From: Pelosinus sp.
Lineage (GTDB): Bacteria; Bacillota; Negativicutes; Propionisporales; Propionisporaceae
Reading direction: 5' to 3'
Length of the DNA stretch: 61,855 nt
Assembly: GCA_021372375.1 (NCBI GenBank)
Contig: JAJFUN010000095.1
Span: 1 to 61,855, forward strand
Part shown: one piece after another, positions 54,702-61,855 of the stretch
Layout: each line of letters begins with the position of its first letter
Position numbering within the stretch: the first letter of the stretch is position 1
Program-made: the position numbers and the translations under genes
Notes under the pieces: model-generated
Databases searched by the model: none
The model's input: only the letters and a program-made list of their open reading frames with translations
What the model was told of the DNA's origin: nothing

Positions 54702-55775
54702 CTATTTTGCAGAAAATTTATATATGGTGGTAGTAGAAAACCATTCACCTGGATTTAGGACAGTTGAAGGAAACTCTGGTTTATTGGGTGAGTCGGGAAA
54801 GTGCTGGGTTTCTAGACAAAAGCCGCCGCGCTTTACATGCAGTTTTCCGCCCTTGCCTTCATCTTCCGGCAGTTCACCTTTTATAAAGTTACCGGAATAA
54901 AGCTGTATACCGGGTTCTGTTGTGAAGACTTCCATAATCAGGCCGGAAGTGGGCTCTGAGACCTTTGCGGCTAAGCTTAGTTCATCAGCTTTTTTGGTTA
55001 GACAATAGTTAAAGTCATAGCCTAGGCCATATTGAAGCTGATCGCAGGTGTCATTAATGCGTTCGCCAATTTTATGCGGCGTAGTAAAGTCAAGCGGTGT
55101 GCCTTTGACACTTTGAATTTTGCCGGTGGGAATCAGGGTCTGATCTATCGGAGTAAAACGATCGGCGTTAATTTGCATTTCATGATTTAAGATATCGCCG
55201 TTGCCGGCTCCTGCCAGGTTAAAAAAGGCGTGGTTAGTCAGATTGACGATGGTCGGTTTATCGGTAACGGCATCATAAACAATTTTTAATTCGTTATCAT
55301 CTGTCAGTGTATAGGTTGTCTTCATACTAAAATTGCCAGGAAAGCCGTCGACACCATCTTTAAAATAGCAAGTGAATTCAATACTTTTTTCGTCAAGCTG
55401 TATGGCATCAAAAACAATGGTGGAGCTATTATTAAGACCGCCATGCAGATGATTGGTGTTGTCATTGATGGTTAGCTGATAGGACTTGCCGTTTAATTTA
55501 AATTGGCCTTTGCCAATTCGATTGGCAAAGCGGGCAATGGTTGAGCCCATGAAGGGCTGATATTTTATTGCCTGCTCAATGGTATCATAGCCTAGCACGA
55601 CATCAGTAAGCTGATTGTTTTTGTCAGGGACTAATAATTGAACCAGTTTGGCAGCGTAGTTGGTGATTTTTGCAATCATGCCATGTTTGTTTTTTAAAGT
55701 GTACAAGTGAATTTGTTTGCCGTTTAATTCTTTTTCATACGCTGCTGGTTGTACTTCCGTATAGTTTTTTTTCAT
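54702..55775 (-). CDS. galM: Aldose 1-epimerase (galactose mutarotase)
   Basis: This 357-residue cytosolic enzyme interconverts alpha and beta anomers of sugars. Family blocks are FMGSTIARFANRIGKGQF with the substrate Arg near 75-92, the general acid His in NLTNHAFFNLAG near 180-191, and the base Glu in TTEPGIQLYSGNF near 307-319. The ATG has GGAGGA 7 nt upstream. It follows the universal stress gene on the same strand but is separated by a terminator. The enzyme could also serve the xylose route, since mutarotases often accept several sugars. Confidence 0.92.
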   Translation of the reverse strand: MKKNYTEVQPAAYEKELNGKQIHLYTLKNKHGMIAKITNYAAKLVQLLVPDKNNQLTDVVLGYDTIEQAIKYQPFMGSTIARFANRIGKGQFKLNGKSYQLTINDNTNHLHGGLNNSSTIVFDAIQLDEKSIEFTCYFKDGVDGFPGNFSMKTTYTLTDDNELKIVYDAVTDKPTIVNLTNHAFFNLAGAGNGDILNHEMQINADRFTPIDQTLIPTGKIQSVKGTPLDFTTPHKIGERINDTCDQLQYGLGYDFNYCLTKKADELSLAAKVSEPTSGLIMEVFTTEPGIQLYSGNFIKGELPEDEGKGGKLHVKRGGFCLETQHFPDSPNKPEFPSTVLNPGEWFSTTTIYKFSAK

Positions 55776-55860
55776 AGCTATTCCTCCGGTCTCGCCTATT
55801 TATAGTAATATTAATATATTTACATATTCTCTACAAATATGTAAACACCCTTTTTACAAT

Positions 55861-55894
55861 ATAAAAAGGAAGCACATTACTGGCGCTTCCTTTT
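55861..55894 (-). terminator. Terminator after the universal stress gene
   Basis: On the minus strand AAAAGGAAGC pairs with GCTTCCTTTT around 11 nt, followed by TTAT. Confidence 0.8.
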
Positions 55895-55902
55895 ACGATC
55901 AC

Positions 55903-56349
55903 TTATTTAACTACAAGTACCGGGCATTTGGCATTGGCTACTACATAGGCGCTGACACTACCAAGAATGAGGCCCTTAATGGTACCAAGTCCACGGCTGC
56001 CGATAGCAATGAGATTATAGTTGTTGTCAGCTGCGAAATCAGGAATGATTTCAACCGGGGAGCCAATTTCGAGAAAGGTTTGGACAGGTATATTATCAGG
56101 TACCAGTGCACGGGCTTCCTCTAAGGTTTTTTTGCCAAATTCTTCAATTTCATCAAGGACAGTATCCGAAATATAGCTGGTATTGATTTGTGTATAAGCG
56201 TAGAGCTGTTTAGCAAGCACCAAGACGAACAAAATGCCTAATTCGGCCTTGCAGCTGTCGGCCAGGGTTATTGCATGCTTTAATGCTTTGAAAGAATTTT
56301 TTGAACCATCTACCGGAACCAGGATCTTTTGATAGACTGGCTGAGTCAT
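55903..56349 (-). CDS. Universal stress protein (UspA family)
   Basis: A single-domain 148-residue cytosolic Usp: KILVPVDGSKNSFKALKHA at the start and the ATP-binding loop GSRGLGTIKGLILGSVSAYV (G-2X-G-9X-G-S) near 119-138, then CPVLVVK. It likely binds ATP and acts in stress adaptation. ATG 56349 lies 7 nt after GGGGGTG; the frame also has a TTG two codons earlier. Confidence 0.92.
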   Translation of the reverse strand: MTQPVYQKILVPVDGSKNSFKALKHAITLADSCKAELGILFVLVLAKQLYAYTQINTSYISDTVLDEIEEFGKKTLEEARALVPDNIPVQTFLEIGSPVEIIPDFAADNNYNLIAIGSRGLGTIKGLILGSVSAYVVANAKCPVLVVK

Positions 56350-56434
56350 AGTCAAACACCCCCAGAAGGTATTTTGTGGAACTATTCTGTTTTCTTTATT
56401 ATAGTGCTTTGTGAAAATTTAGTCAATTTTATGT

Positions 56435-56575
56435 TTATATATAATGCATTAAACATTTTAAATTGGCGCAGGGCTCATGGCACGGGGCACAGGGTAAAAT
56501 ACGGGATTTCTGGTTTTAAAGCCCCGTGCTCCGTGCTATGAACCCCGCGCAAAACTTTAATACGTTATATATATA
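56435..56575. repeat. CTCTATATAACG inverted-repeat element, copy 2
   Basis: Left TATATATAATGCATTAAA and right TTTAATACGTTATATATATA bound GGCGCAGGGCTC..GGTTTTAAAGCCCCGTGC..ACCCCGCGC, parallel to the copy at 50953. The rest of the 322-bp gap to 56671 shows no gene. Confidence 0.72.
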
Positions 56576-56671
56576 GATAGAAAACAATAAAGATGTGCGA
56601 GTTTTATATACAGAGGAATTTTTGGCGTTAAACAAGAATAAATATATGTTTACATATTATGAGGTGGCAGT

Positions 56672-57004
56672 ATGAACATTCAGATATTTGGTACAAAAAA
56701 ATGCCAGGATACAAGAAAAGCTGAGCGGTATTTTAAGGAGCGAAAAATTGCCTATCAGTTTATAGATTTGAACGTGCGCGGTCTTAGTAAAGGGGAACTT
56801 GAAAAGGTCAAGGCGGTTATAGGAATTGACAATCTAATCGATAAAGAGGGTAAGGAGTATGTCAAACGCAATTTGAAGTATATGGTACACAGCCAGACCG
56901 AAATGCTGCTGACATATCCGCTGCTGTTTAAGACGCCTATTGTGCGAAACGGCGCTAAGGCAACAGTGGGGTACTATCCGGAAGTATGGAAGACCTGGGA
57001 ATGA
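56672..57004 (+). CDS. ArsC/Spx-like thioredoxin-fold protein
   Basis: This 110-residue protein has the ArsC-family pattern: IFGTKKCQDTRKAERYFKER with one N-terminal Cys (CxxxxxR), a middle NLIDKEGKEYVKR helix region, and LLFKTPIVRNGAKATVGYYPE with the cis-Pro after TPIV. The CxxC of Spx is missing, so redox switching by a disulfide at that place is unlikely. Function may be arsenate-reductase-like or regulatory. Its TGA overlaps the ATG of the next gene, so the two are coupled. Confidence 0.82.
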   Translation: MNIQIFGTKKCQDTRKAERYFKERKIAYQFIDLNVRGLSKGELEKVKAVIGIDNLIDKEGKEYVKRNLKYMVHSQTEMLLTYPLLFKTPIVRNGAKATVGYYPEVWKTWE

Positions 57005-57726
57005 AAAAAATTTTAGAAACTGATTTATATCCGCCGCTTTACTCATATTTGGTAGGACAGGGCTATACTGTACGGAGTGAAGTAAAGGACTGTGACATCA
57101 TTGCTACCCAAGGTGAGGAAATGCTTGCAATTGAGATGAAGCGGAGCTTTACGCTGACCCTGGTTTTGCAAGCTGTTAAGCGGCAGCGGCTAGCCGATTC
57201 TGTATATGTGGCCATACCTAGGCCACATAGCGGTATGCGCAGCAAGTCCTGGCAGGAGATGTGTCATTTATTAAAAAGGCTGGAATTGGGCTTGATTGTA
57301 ATATCCTTGCAGGGAAATCCTTGTGTGGAAGTGGTTTTTCATCCGCTGCCGTTTGTGCCCAGACAAAATAAAAAGGCCAGACAAAGTATTTTGCGGGAGG
57401 TTGCCGGGAGGTCGGGCGATTATAATGTGGCAGGCAGCTCAGGACGCAAGTTAATGACGGCTTATCGGGAAAAATCTATTCATATTGCCTGCTGTCTTGA
57501 ACGGCTTGGCCCCTTGTCGCCTAAAGAGCTAAGAAAGCTAGGAACAGCTGATAAATCAGCGGATATTTTGCGTAATAATTATTATGGCTGGTTTGAACGT
57601 GTGGCTCGCGGTGTATATGAAATAACCGCCAAAGGGAAGGCAGCACTTACTCAGTACCGGGAATTGGCGGAGTATTATGAGGGTAAACTTAACAGCATGG
57701 TAGAAGAGGAAAAGAAAAGCATCTGA
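57001..57726 (+). CDS. DUF2161 protein with PD-(D/E)xK-like N-terminus
   Basis: This 241-residue protein starts with a nuclease-like fold: DCDIIATQGEEMLAIEMKRSFTL (about 29-51) places Asp and ExK as in PD-(D/E)xK enzymes, followed by ALQAVKRQRLADSVYVAIPRP-type strand and helix. The C-terminal ~80 residues look like a winged helix (LGPLSPKELRKLGTADKSADILRNNYYGWFERVARGVYEIT). The family is known as DUF2161, and its role is unknown; DNA binding or cleavage is a guess. The start overlaps the upstream stop (ATGA). The partnership with an ArsC-like gene is unexplained. Confidence 0.75.
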   Translation: MKKILETDLYPPLYSYLVGQGYTVRSEVKDCDIIATQGEEMLAIEMKRSFTLTLVLQAVKRQRLADSVYVAIPRPHSGMRSKSWQEMCHLLKRLELGLIVISLQGNPCVEVVFHPLPFVPRQNKKARQSILREVAGRSGDYNVAGSSGRKLMTAYREKSIHIACCLERLGPLSPKELRKLGTADKSADILRNNYYGWFERVARGVYEITAKGKAALTQYRELAEYYEGKLNSMVEEEKKSI

Positions 57727-57748
57727 CAGTAATGTCAGGTGTTTTTTT
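57720..57748 (+). terminator. Intrinsic terminator after DUF2161 gene
   Basis: CATCTGACA and TGTCAGGTG with loop GTAA, followed by T7. The stem includes the stop codon. Confidence 0.88.
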
Positions 57749-57819
57749 CTAAGTAACATAAAATGCCGGGTTTTCATAAGATAAATTAGAGTAAAGCATG
57801 ATATTTAGGAGGAATCATA

Positions 57820-58314
57820 GTGGAAAGAAAAAGTCCTGTAGGTCACCCCAATGCGGATAATTTGCTTAAATGCATGCATGCGGTAGACCGGGAAATTGCC
57901 TATTTTAAAGAGTGCGGTCTCAAAAAGCATGTTAGTCATTTAACAAGAGAAAAGTTATTCTTTTGCATGATAATGCGCGAGATAGACAAGATTGATAAAA
58001 AACTTGATTTAATTTTGCATGAACTAAATAGTGATTGCTTTAGCACTAGTGATAGCTTTTGCGACAGCGACAGTCCCAGTCATTGTCATTGCAGTAGCGA
58101 CAGCCCAAGCCACAGTCACAGCCATTGTCATAGCGGCAGTGACAGTCCTAGCCACAGTCACAGCCATTGTCACAGCGGCAGCGATAGTCCAAGCCACTGT
58201 CACAGCCATAGCCATAGCGGCAGTGACAGTCCAAGTCACAGCCATTGTCATAGTAGCAGCCACAGCCATAGTCATCATTCGCGTCCGCCCCGTCCTCGTA
58301 GCGTCAGTCTTTAA
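57820..58314 (+). CDS. Ser/His/Cys repeat protein, possible metal-binding or spore-surface protein
   Basis: I do not recognise a named family. Of 164 residues, the first ~70 are ordinary and helical (ADNLLKCMHAVDREIAYFKE, then FFCMIMREIDKIDKKLDLILHEL). The rest is a low-complexity tail of about five ~14-residue units with core DSPSHSHSHCHSGS, ending in a basic RPPRPRSVSL. The tail is rich in His and Cys, suited to bind Zn, Ni or Cu. There is no signal peptide. GTG 57820 follows TAGGAGG by 8 nt. Similar Ser/His-rich tails occur in spore coat proteins; a spore role is a guess. Confidence 0.7.
   Translation: MERKSPVGHPNADNLLKCMHAVDREIAYFKECGLKKHVSHLTREKLFFCMIMREIDKIDKKLDLILHELNSDCFSTSDSFCDSDSPSHCHCSSDSPSHSHSHCHSGSDSPSHSHSHCHSGSDSPSHCHSHSHSGSDSPSHSHCHSSSHSHSHHSRPPRPRSVSL
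58063..58275. repeat. In-frame 42-bp tandem repeat in the Ser/His gene
   Basis: About five degenerate 42-bp units made of CACAGYCAY/AGYCAY steps. The 6-bp sub-period (codons AGY-CAY) keeps other frames open, so overlapping minus-strand open frames here are artefacts. Confidence 0.85.
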
Positions 58315-58459
58315 ACTGCTTAATGTAAGGGAATGTTGCACTGAGTAATTAGTGTAATAGCCCCTTCAAATCTTTTTGTTTTTGTAGGAGCAGGTCTTGT
58401 GCCCAAGTCATCAGGCTATGCTTAAAAAAATCTCCAAAAAGAAATTTGCCGTTTTTTAT

Positions 58460-58628
58460 GTAGGGGCAATCCCTCTGTGGTTGCCCGCGTAGAGGCGCTC
58501 TAACAAGAAAAACTAATCTGTGGTAATAAGAAAAACAAACTTATAAGCGATGCCTTTCTTTATACCACAGAAAGTTTATCCACACCAGATCGTTTGTACG
58601 CGGGCAACCACGGAGGGATTGCCCCTAC
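58460..58628. repeat. Inverted-repeat element, GTAGGGGCAAT family, copy 2
   Basis: Arms 58460-58489 and 58599-58628 match copy 1 at 6303, with the same centre (TAAGAAAAACAAACTTATAAG) and right flank. A further decayed arm pair, CGAGGGCAACCACAAGAGTTGCCCCTAC, ends near 58712. The whole 58315-58881 gap shows no gene. Confidence 0.8.
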
Positions 58629-58744
58629 AAATGTAAAACCCCCATTTTTAATTACATTTATATTCTATTCCATGATAGCCTCTACGAGGGCAACCACAAG
58701 AGTTGCCCCTACAATTGATACGCGAAAACATGATTGATAGAAAA

Positions 58745-58786
58745 GCTGTCGCACTAATAGCGCCAGCTTTTCCCTTAGTGCGGCAG
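58745..58786. repeat. GTCGCACTAA hairpin, decayed copy
   Basis: CTGTCGCACTAA faces TTAGTGCGGCAG across a 16-nt loop, as in the hairpins at 25101 and 39747. A second hairpin, GCTGCAGAC/GTCTGCAGC, lies at 58830-58856, just before the glycosyltransferase gene. Confidence 0.6.
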
Positions 58787-58881
58787 TCCCTTGGTTCTCT
58801 AATGGGAAAATAGTGAATAAAATACTATAGCTGCAGACTCAAAGAGCGTCTGCAGCAACTTATTTAAGCGAGGTTGTGTCT

Positions 58882-59973
58882 ATGTATTCACAAATATGCG
58901 AAAACGTCAATCATACTGCATGGGAAAGAAGCTGTCTGCTTAAATATATTACGGAGCCTTTTATCAAAGAAATTACCTGGCATTGGCATCAGAACTTGTG
59001 GCAGGCGCGGGAATTGGCAAAGATTGTGGGAGAGTTTGGCTATAATGTGGATGTCATAAATTACAACGATTCTAGTGTTCAGCTTCATAAAAAGTACGAT
59101 CTATTGGTAGACAATTATCCGCAGAACCTTCATTTATTTGAAAAGTTTCTGCAAGCTGATTGCAAAAAAGTATACTATAGCACGACGGCAGCGCCAAACT
59201 GGCAGTATTGTCAGGAGCAGGCAAGGCTTGAAGCCTTATATGCACGCCGGGGGGCAAGGCTTGCGCCGCGGTTTGAGCGTTCGTCCTATGACAAAAATAT
59301 CGCGTGTTATGACGCTATATTTTTATTCGGTAATGAACTTACCCGCAGTACCTATACAGAATATCCGCCGGAAAAGATATTTCTTATCAAAAATACAGGA
59401 TATTCTTTTTTAGCAGATATGGATGTGACTTGCAAAGATTCTCATGCTTTTTTGTTTTTGGCCAGTCACACACAAGTACTTAAGGGGCTTGATTTGCTGC
59501 TCGAGGTCTTTGCAAAAAATAAGGATTTAACGCTTTTGGTTTGCAGCAATTTTGCACCAGAGAAACTTTTTTGTAAGGTGTACGAAAACGAGCTATTTAA
59601 GCAGCCTAATATTCTGCCAATCGGGTTTATTGATATTGGCGGGGAACTGTTTAAAAAAATTACGCGCGTGGCCAGTTTTGTCGTGCTGCCCTCCTGTACT
59701 GAAGGAATGGCAGGCAGTGTGCTTACAGGCATGTCGGCGGGGTTGATTCCCATTGTGAGCCGTTTTTGCGGCTTTAATGAAGAGGAAGTTTTCTGTTTTG
59801 AAGACTGCAGTGTAGAGTGTATTGCAAAAACATTAGTGCATTTTTCAAAGCAGTCAAAAGAATGGATTGCTGCTCAGTCTATGCGGGCAATTAAAACAAT
59901 TCAAACTGGGTATAATGCTGAAGATTATTCGGCTTCGGTGAAAGCGGCGATGATAAAATTACTGGCTGAATAG
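58882..59973 (+). CDS. Glycosyltransferase, GT-B type (GT4-like)
   Basis: This 363-residue protein has a two-domain GT-B look. The N-terminal half includes WHWHQNLWQARELAKIVGEFGYNVDVINY; the C-terminal half has FLFLASHTQVLKGLDLLLEVFAKN, IGFIDIGGELFKKITRVASFVVLPSCTEGMAGSVLTGMSAGLIPIVS, which is the donor-binding region of GT4 enzymes with the E..G..L core. It likely adds a sugar to a cell-surface glycan or protein. ATG 58882 follows GCGAGG by 8 nt. A second set of glycosyltransferase genes faces it on the other strand. Confidence 0.78.
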   Translation: MYSQICENVNHTAWERSCLLKYITEPFIKEITWHWHQNLWQARELAKIVGEFGYNVDVINYNDSSVQLHKKYDLLVDNYPQNLHLFEKFLQADCKKVYYSTTAAPNWQYCQEQARLEALYARRGARLAPRFERSSYDKNIACYDAIFLFGNELTRSTYTEYPPEKIFLIKNTGYSFLADMDVTCKDSHAFLFLASHTQVLKGLDLLLEVFAKNKDLTLLVCSNFAPEKLFCKVYENELFKQPNILPIGFIDIGGELFKKITRVASFVVLPSCTEGMAGSVLTGMSAGLIPIVSRFCGFNEEEVFCFEDCSVECIAKTLVHFSKQSKEWIAAQSMRAIKTIQTGYNAEDYSASVKAAMIKLLAE

Positions 59974-60085
59974 GTATAGCAGCAAAGCTTACGGCATCCT
60001 TATTTGACACATGATGAAAATGATTTAAAGATAAGGGGGTCAATAATTTTTGATCTTCGAGGTTTGGTTCAATTAGTCAGTATAT

Positions 60086-60928
60086 TCACCAGTTCTTCTT
60101 GGTAAATAGTAACTTCATTTCCTGATGACACGCATGAGGGATAACACCGGCATAGTGTTCAATTGCCACTCGGTAGCCTTCTTGAAAGAGTTGGCTAAGG
60201 TCTGAGGCGGTCTGGATAATTGTTTCTCCTGTTCGGTTAGGAGTAGTTTTTTGTACAATATTTATAGGATTGGAGAAGACTCTTGACACGGGATAGCATA
60301 GTAAATACTTTTTATGCCGGAATAAATTTCTGCATGCTGCCAGCAGGCTTTCCAGTGTATTGGGGTTGTTAAAAGAAAGGTACTCCAGCAGACTTTGGAG
60401 GTCAGCTACGCGGTATAGTGAGCTTGATACTTCAAGAGGATAGGCAAAGTCCAGTTCGGAAACCGTCCAATCAAATTTAATAATTTCATTCGTTTTCTCT
60501 AAAAACTGGGGCAGCTCTTGCGGGCAGCCGGCGGGGTAGCAGTAGGTGGTATTTCGGCCTAACCGCAGTGAGAATGCCAGTGCATCGTCATTATTTTCGA
60601 TATTCATTGTTATATCTTTAATCAAAAAGTCCTGTACAAAAAGATTATCATCGACGAGAAACAAAACAAAATCAAAACCTGTCAAACAGGCACAAACTTG
60701 AGTTTTAAATTGGTTTTCGCTGATAAAGCTAATCAAGGAGTGTTCTTTCATTAGCTGGGCATATTGCTGCTGATGAAGTGGTGCCGAGGCGGTGTATAAT
60801 ACGACAAGTTCTATATCTGCAATATCCCGGCAGTGAAGATAAAAAGAGCGGAGAGCAGCATCAAGCTGCATGGCTCGGTCTTTGCTGAACAGTAAGCCGA
60901 TGGTTTTGGCAGTGCGTCTATTATTCAT
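60086..60928 (-). CDS. Glycosyltransferase-like protein (GT-A type)
   Basis: This 280-residue protein starts with TIGLLFSKDRAMQLDAALRSFYLHC, the usual first strand and helix of GT-A folds, and has FVLFLVDDNLFVQDF near 105-119, where VDDN stands in for a DxD metal motif. Later parts (FDWTVSELDFAYPLEVSSSLYR) fit an acceptor region. Family membership beyond GT-A-like is unclear. Its ATG overlaps the stop of the upstream glycosyltransferase, so the two are coupled. Confidence 0.65.
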   Translation of the reverse strand: MNNRRTAKTIGLLFSKDRAMQLDAALRSFYLHCRDIADIELVVLYTASAPLHQQQYAQLMKEHSLISFISENQFKTQVCACLTGFDFVLFLVDDNLFVQDFLIKDITMNIENNDDALAFSLRLGRNTTYCYPAGCPQELPQFLEKTNEIIKFDWTVSELDFAYPLEVSSSLYRVADLQSLLEYLSFNNPNTLESLLAACRNLFRHKKYLLCYPVSRVFSNPINIVQKTTPNRTGETIIQTASDLSQLFQEGYRVAIEHYAGVIPHACHQEMKLLFTKKNW

Positions 60929-61854
60929 ATATACATCCTTTCAAGCAAGCCGACAGCTTCACGGCTCATCCAGCGTGCTGGCCAAGCTAGCTTAGCATCT
61001 TCCTGCCATCGATATTTCTTTTGGCAACATAGATAGTAAAGCGCGCGTCCAAAGAGATAAACTGCATCTGGCCACCAGGATTCATTTCGGCTACGGTATT
61101 GTAAATCCATTAGCTGTGTAAAGACACAGCGTCCTAATATGGTACCGTCTGTATCTGTGAAGAACGGGCTGTGTTTGATGATTTCATAAGCTGACAGCGT
61201 GATTTTGACGGCTTCGGCAAAGCTTTCATCAGAGGGGGCCGGAGTATAGATATTATTAAAAAGGGCATATGCTGTATAGGGTGAAATTTTTTGCTGTAGG
61301 TGACGCTCAATGGAATTTGATACCAATTGTATATAACCGGGTAAAAGCCGCTGCATTTTGGCAGCAGTTAAGCTTTGCTCATGGCAGCGCCAGAAGGCTA
61401 ATTTTTCAGGAAGCATAGCAGCTGAGCCAAAGCAAATAATGCGGGAATATAAGTCCATATCTTCGCCAGCGGTTATGGTAGGATTATAACCGCCGCACAA
61501 TAAAGCAGTTTCTTTTTGCAGCATAACTGTAGAGTGCCCGAGACAGTTGCCAAAGATTAAGCGCCAGCGAATTTCCGTTTCGCTAAGGGCTAGGCTTTCT
61601 TCATTAATGATAGCTCCCAGTGTATTAATGATGCCAAAATGACTGGCCAGCAAAACAGTATTGCTATGCTTTTCAAACCAAGCTAACTGCCTTTCTAATC
61701 GGCATGGGGCGGCAATATCATCGGAATCTAAAACGGCGATATACTTACCTCTTGCGTTTTGCAGCGCGGCGGAGCGGCAATAGCCGACGCCGTGGTTTGT
61801 AGTGAAGCGGATAATGCGTAGGCGGCTATCAATTTTGGCATATATGTTGTAAAT
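60925..61854 (-). CDS. GT2 family glycosyltransferase, 5' end outside window
   Basis: The frame stays open to the window edge; the apparent TTG start at 61653 is internal. Upstream residues read FTTNHGVGYCRSAALQNARG and YIAVLDSDDIAAPCRLERQ, the GT2 signature with the DSDD metal motif, followed by TVMLQKETALLCGGYNPTITAGEDMDLYSRI, which holds the ED catalytic pair. The C-terminal ~90 residues are helical and may bind the acceptor or a partner. It lies directly upstream of another GT-A gene, which suggests a surface polysaccharide or protein-glycosylation locus continuing beyond the window. Confidence 0.85.
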   Translation of the reverse strand: MYNIYAKIDSRLRIIRFTTNHGVGYCRSAALQNARGKYIAVLDSDDIAAPCRLERQLAWFEKHSNTVLLASHFGIINTLGAIINEESLALSETEIRWRLIFGNCLGHSTVMLQKETALLCGGYNPTITAGEDMDLYSRIICFGSAAMLPEKLAFWRCHEQSLTAAKMQRLLPGYIQLVSNSIERHLQQKISPYTAYALFNNIYTPAPSDESFAEAVKITLSAYEIIKHSPFFTDTDGTILGRCVFTQLMDLQYRSRNESWWPDAVYLFGRALYYLCCQKKYRWQEDAKLAWPARWMSREAVGLLERMYI

Positions 61855-61855
61855 A

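Noticed and set aside
57840-58314. CRISPR array at the 42-bp repeats
   Set aside because: The units are contiguous and in frame within a gene, with no spacers and no cas genes nearby.
58024-58348. Two other long frames over the Ser/His repeat
   Set aside because: They result from the 6-bp sub-period of the tandem repeat and give only low-complexity Ala/Thr/Val strings.

Overview
The window reads as a chromosomal segment of a diderm, Gram-negative-type Firmicute of the Negativicutes, most likely Sporomusaceae (Sporomusa/Pelosinus/Propionispora-like). This is inferred from a mix: outer-membrane machinery (RND efflux, two-partner secretion TpsB/TpsA) occurs beside typical Firmicute controls (c-di-AMP, SAM-I and lysine riboswitches, XylR operators, strong AGGAGG ribosome sites, TTG/GTG starts). 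No rRNA, tRNA, phage gene, transposase or CRISPR array was seen.

Layout. 1-6.3 kb: 3' end of ileS, a voltage-gated-type K+ channel, an MdtG-like MFS pump, a c-di-AMP riboswitch ahead of an NlpC/P60 hydrolase, a DUF192 gene that seems to start at ATC, and a biotin-dependent carboxyltransferase subunit with a Rex-like site upstream. 6.3-10 kb: a repeat element, an M16C metalloprotease on the minus strand, and a DUF1653 gene. 10-18.3 kb: a complete xylose regulon (xylR, xylB, xylA, xylFGH) with XylR-type operators. 18.4-24.8 kb: an Eis-like acetyltransferase and a TetR/RND efflux operon. 25-31.5 kb: a structured leader resembling a class II c-di-GMP riboswitch with terminator, then tpsB, a 1.27-kaa tpsA with a toxin-like C-terminus, and a DUF4279 immunity candidate. 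31.7-33.5 kb: lysine riboswitch and lysine permease. 33.6-39.7 kb: chemosensory cluster cheY, an HPt-CheW fusion without kinase domain, a poly-HAMP receptor, cheR and cheB. 40-47 kb (minus): oligopeptide ABC transporter and a LarA-type racemase. 47.2-49.8 kb: SAM-I riboswitch, methionine-type aminotransferase and MetQ lipoprotein. 49.8-57.7 kb: ddl, an AraC regulator, a cytosolic Cu/Zn SOD, a CHASE3 receptor, galM, a universal stress protein, an ArsC-like protein and DUF2161. 57.8-61.9 kb: a Ser/His/Cys repeat protein and three glycosyltransferase-type genes.

How it works together. The xylose genes form a self-contained uptake and isomerase route to xylulose-5-phosphate. The methionine items share one logic: a SAM-sensing leader, an aminotransferase, then a methionine-type binding protein. 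The most notable system is the TPS locus. If the leader is a c-di-GMP ON switch, expression of a surface exoprotein carrying a putative contact-dependent toxin would rise with c-di-GMP, linking surface life to competition. The chemotaxis cluster has an adaptor with a phosphorylatable-type HPt domain but no kinase, so it must rely on a CheA elsewhere.

Intergenic spaces hold several families of short inverted-repeat elements: GTAGGGGCAAT type (three sites), CTCCCTCCGG type (three sites), CTCTATATAACG type (two sites), and single hairpins. They explain most gene-free stretches over 150 bp.
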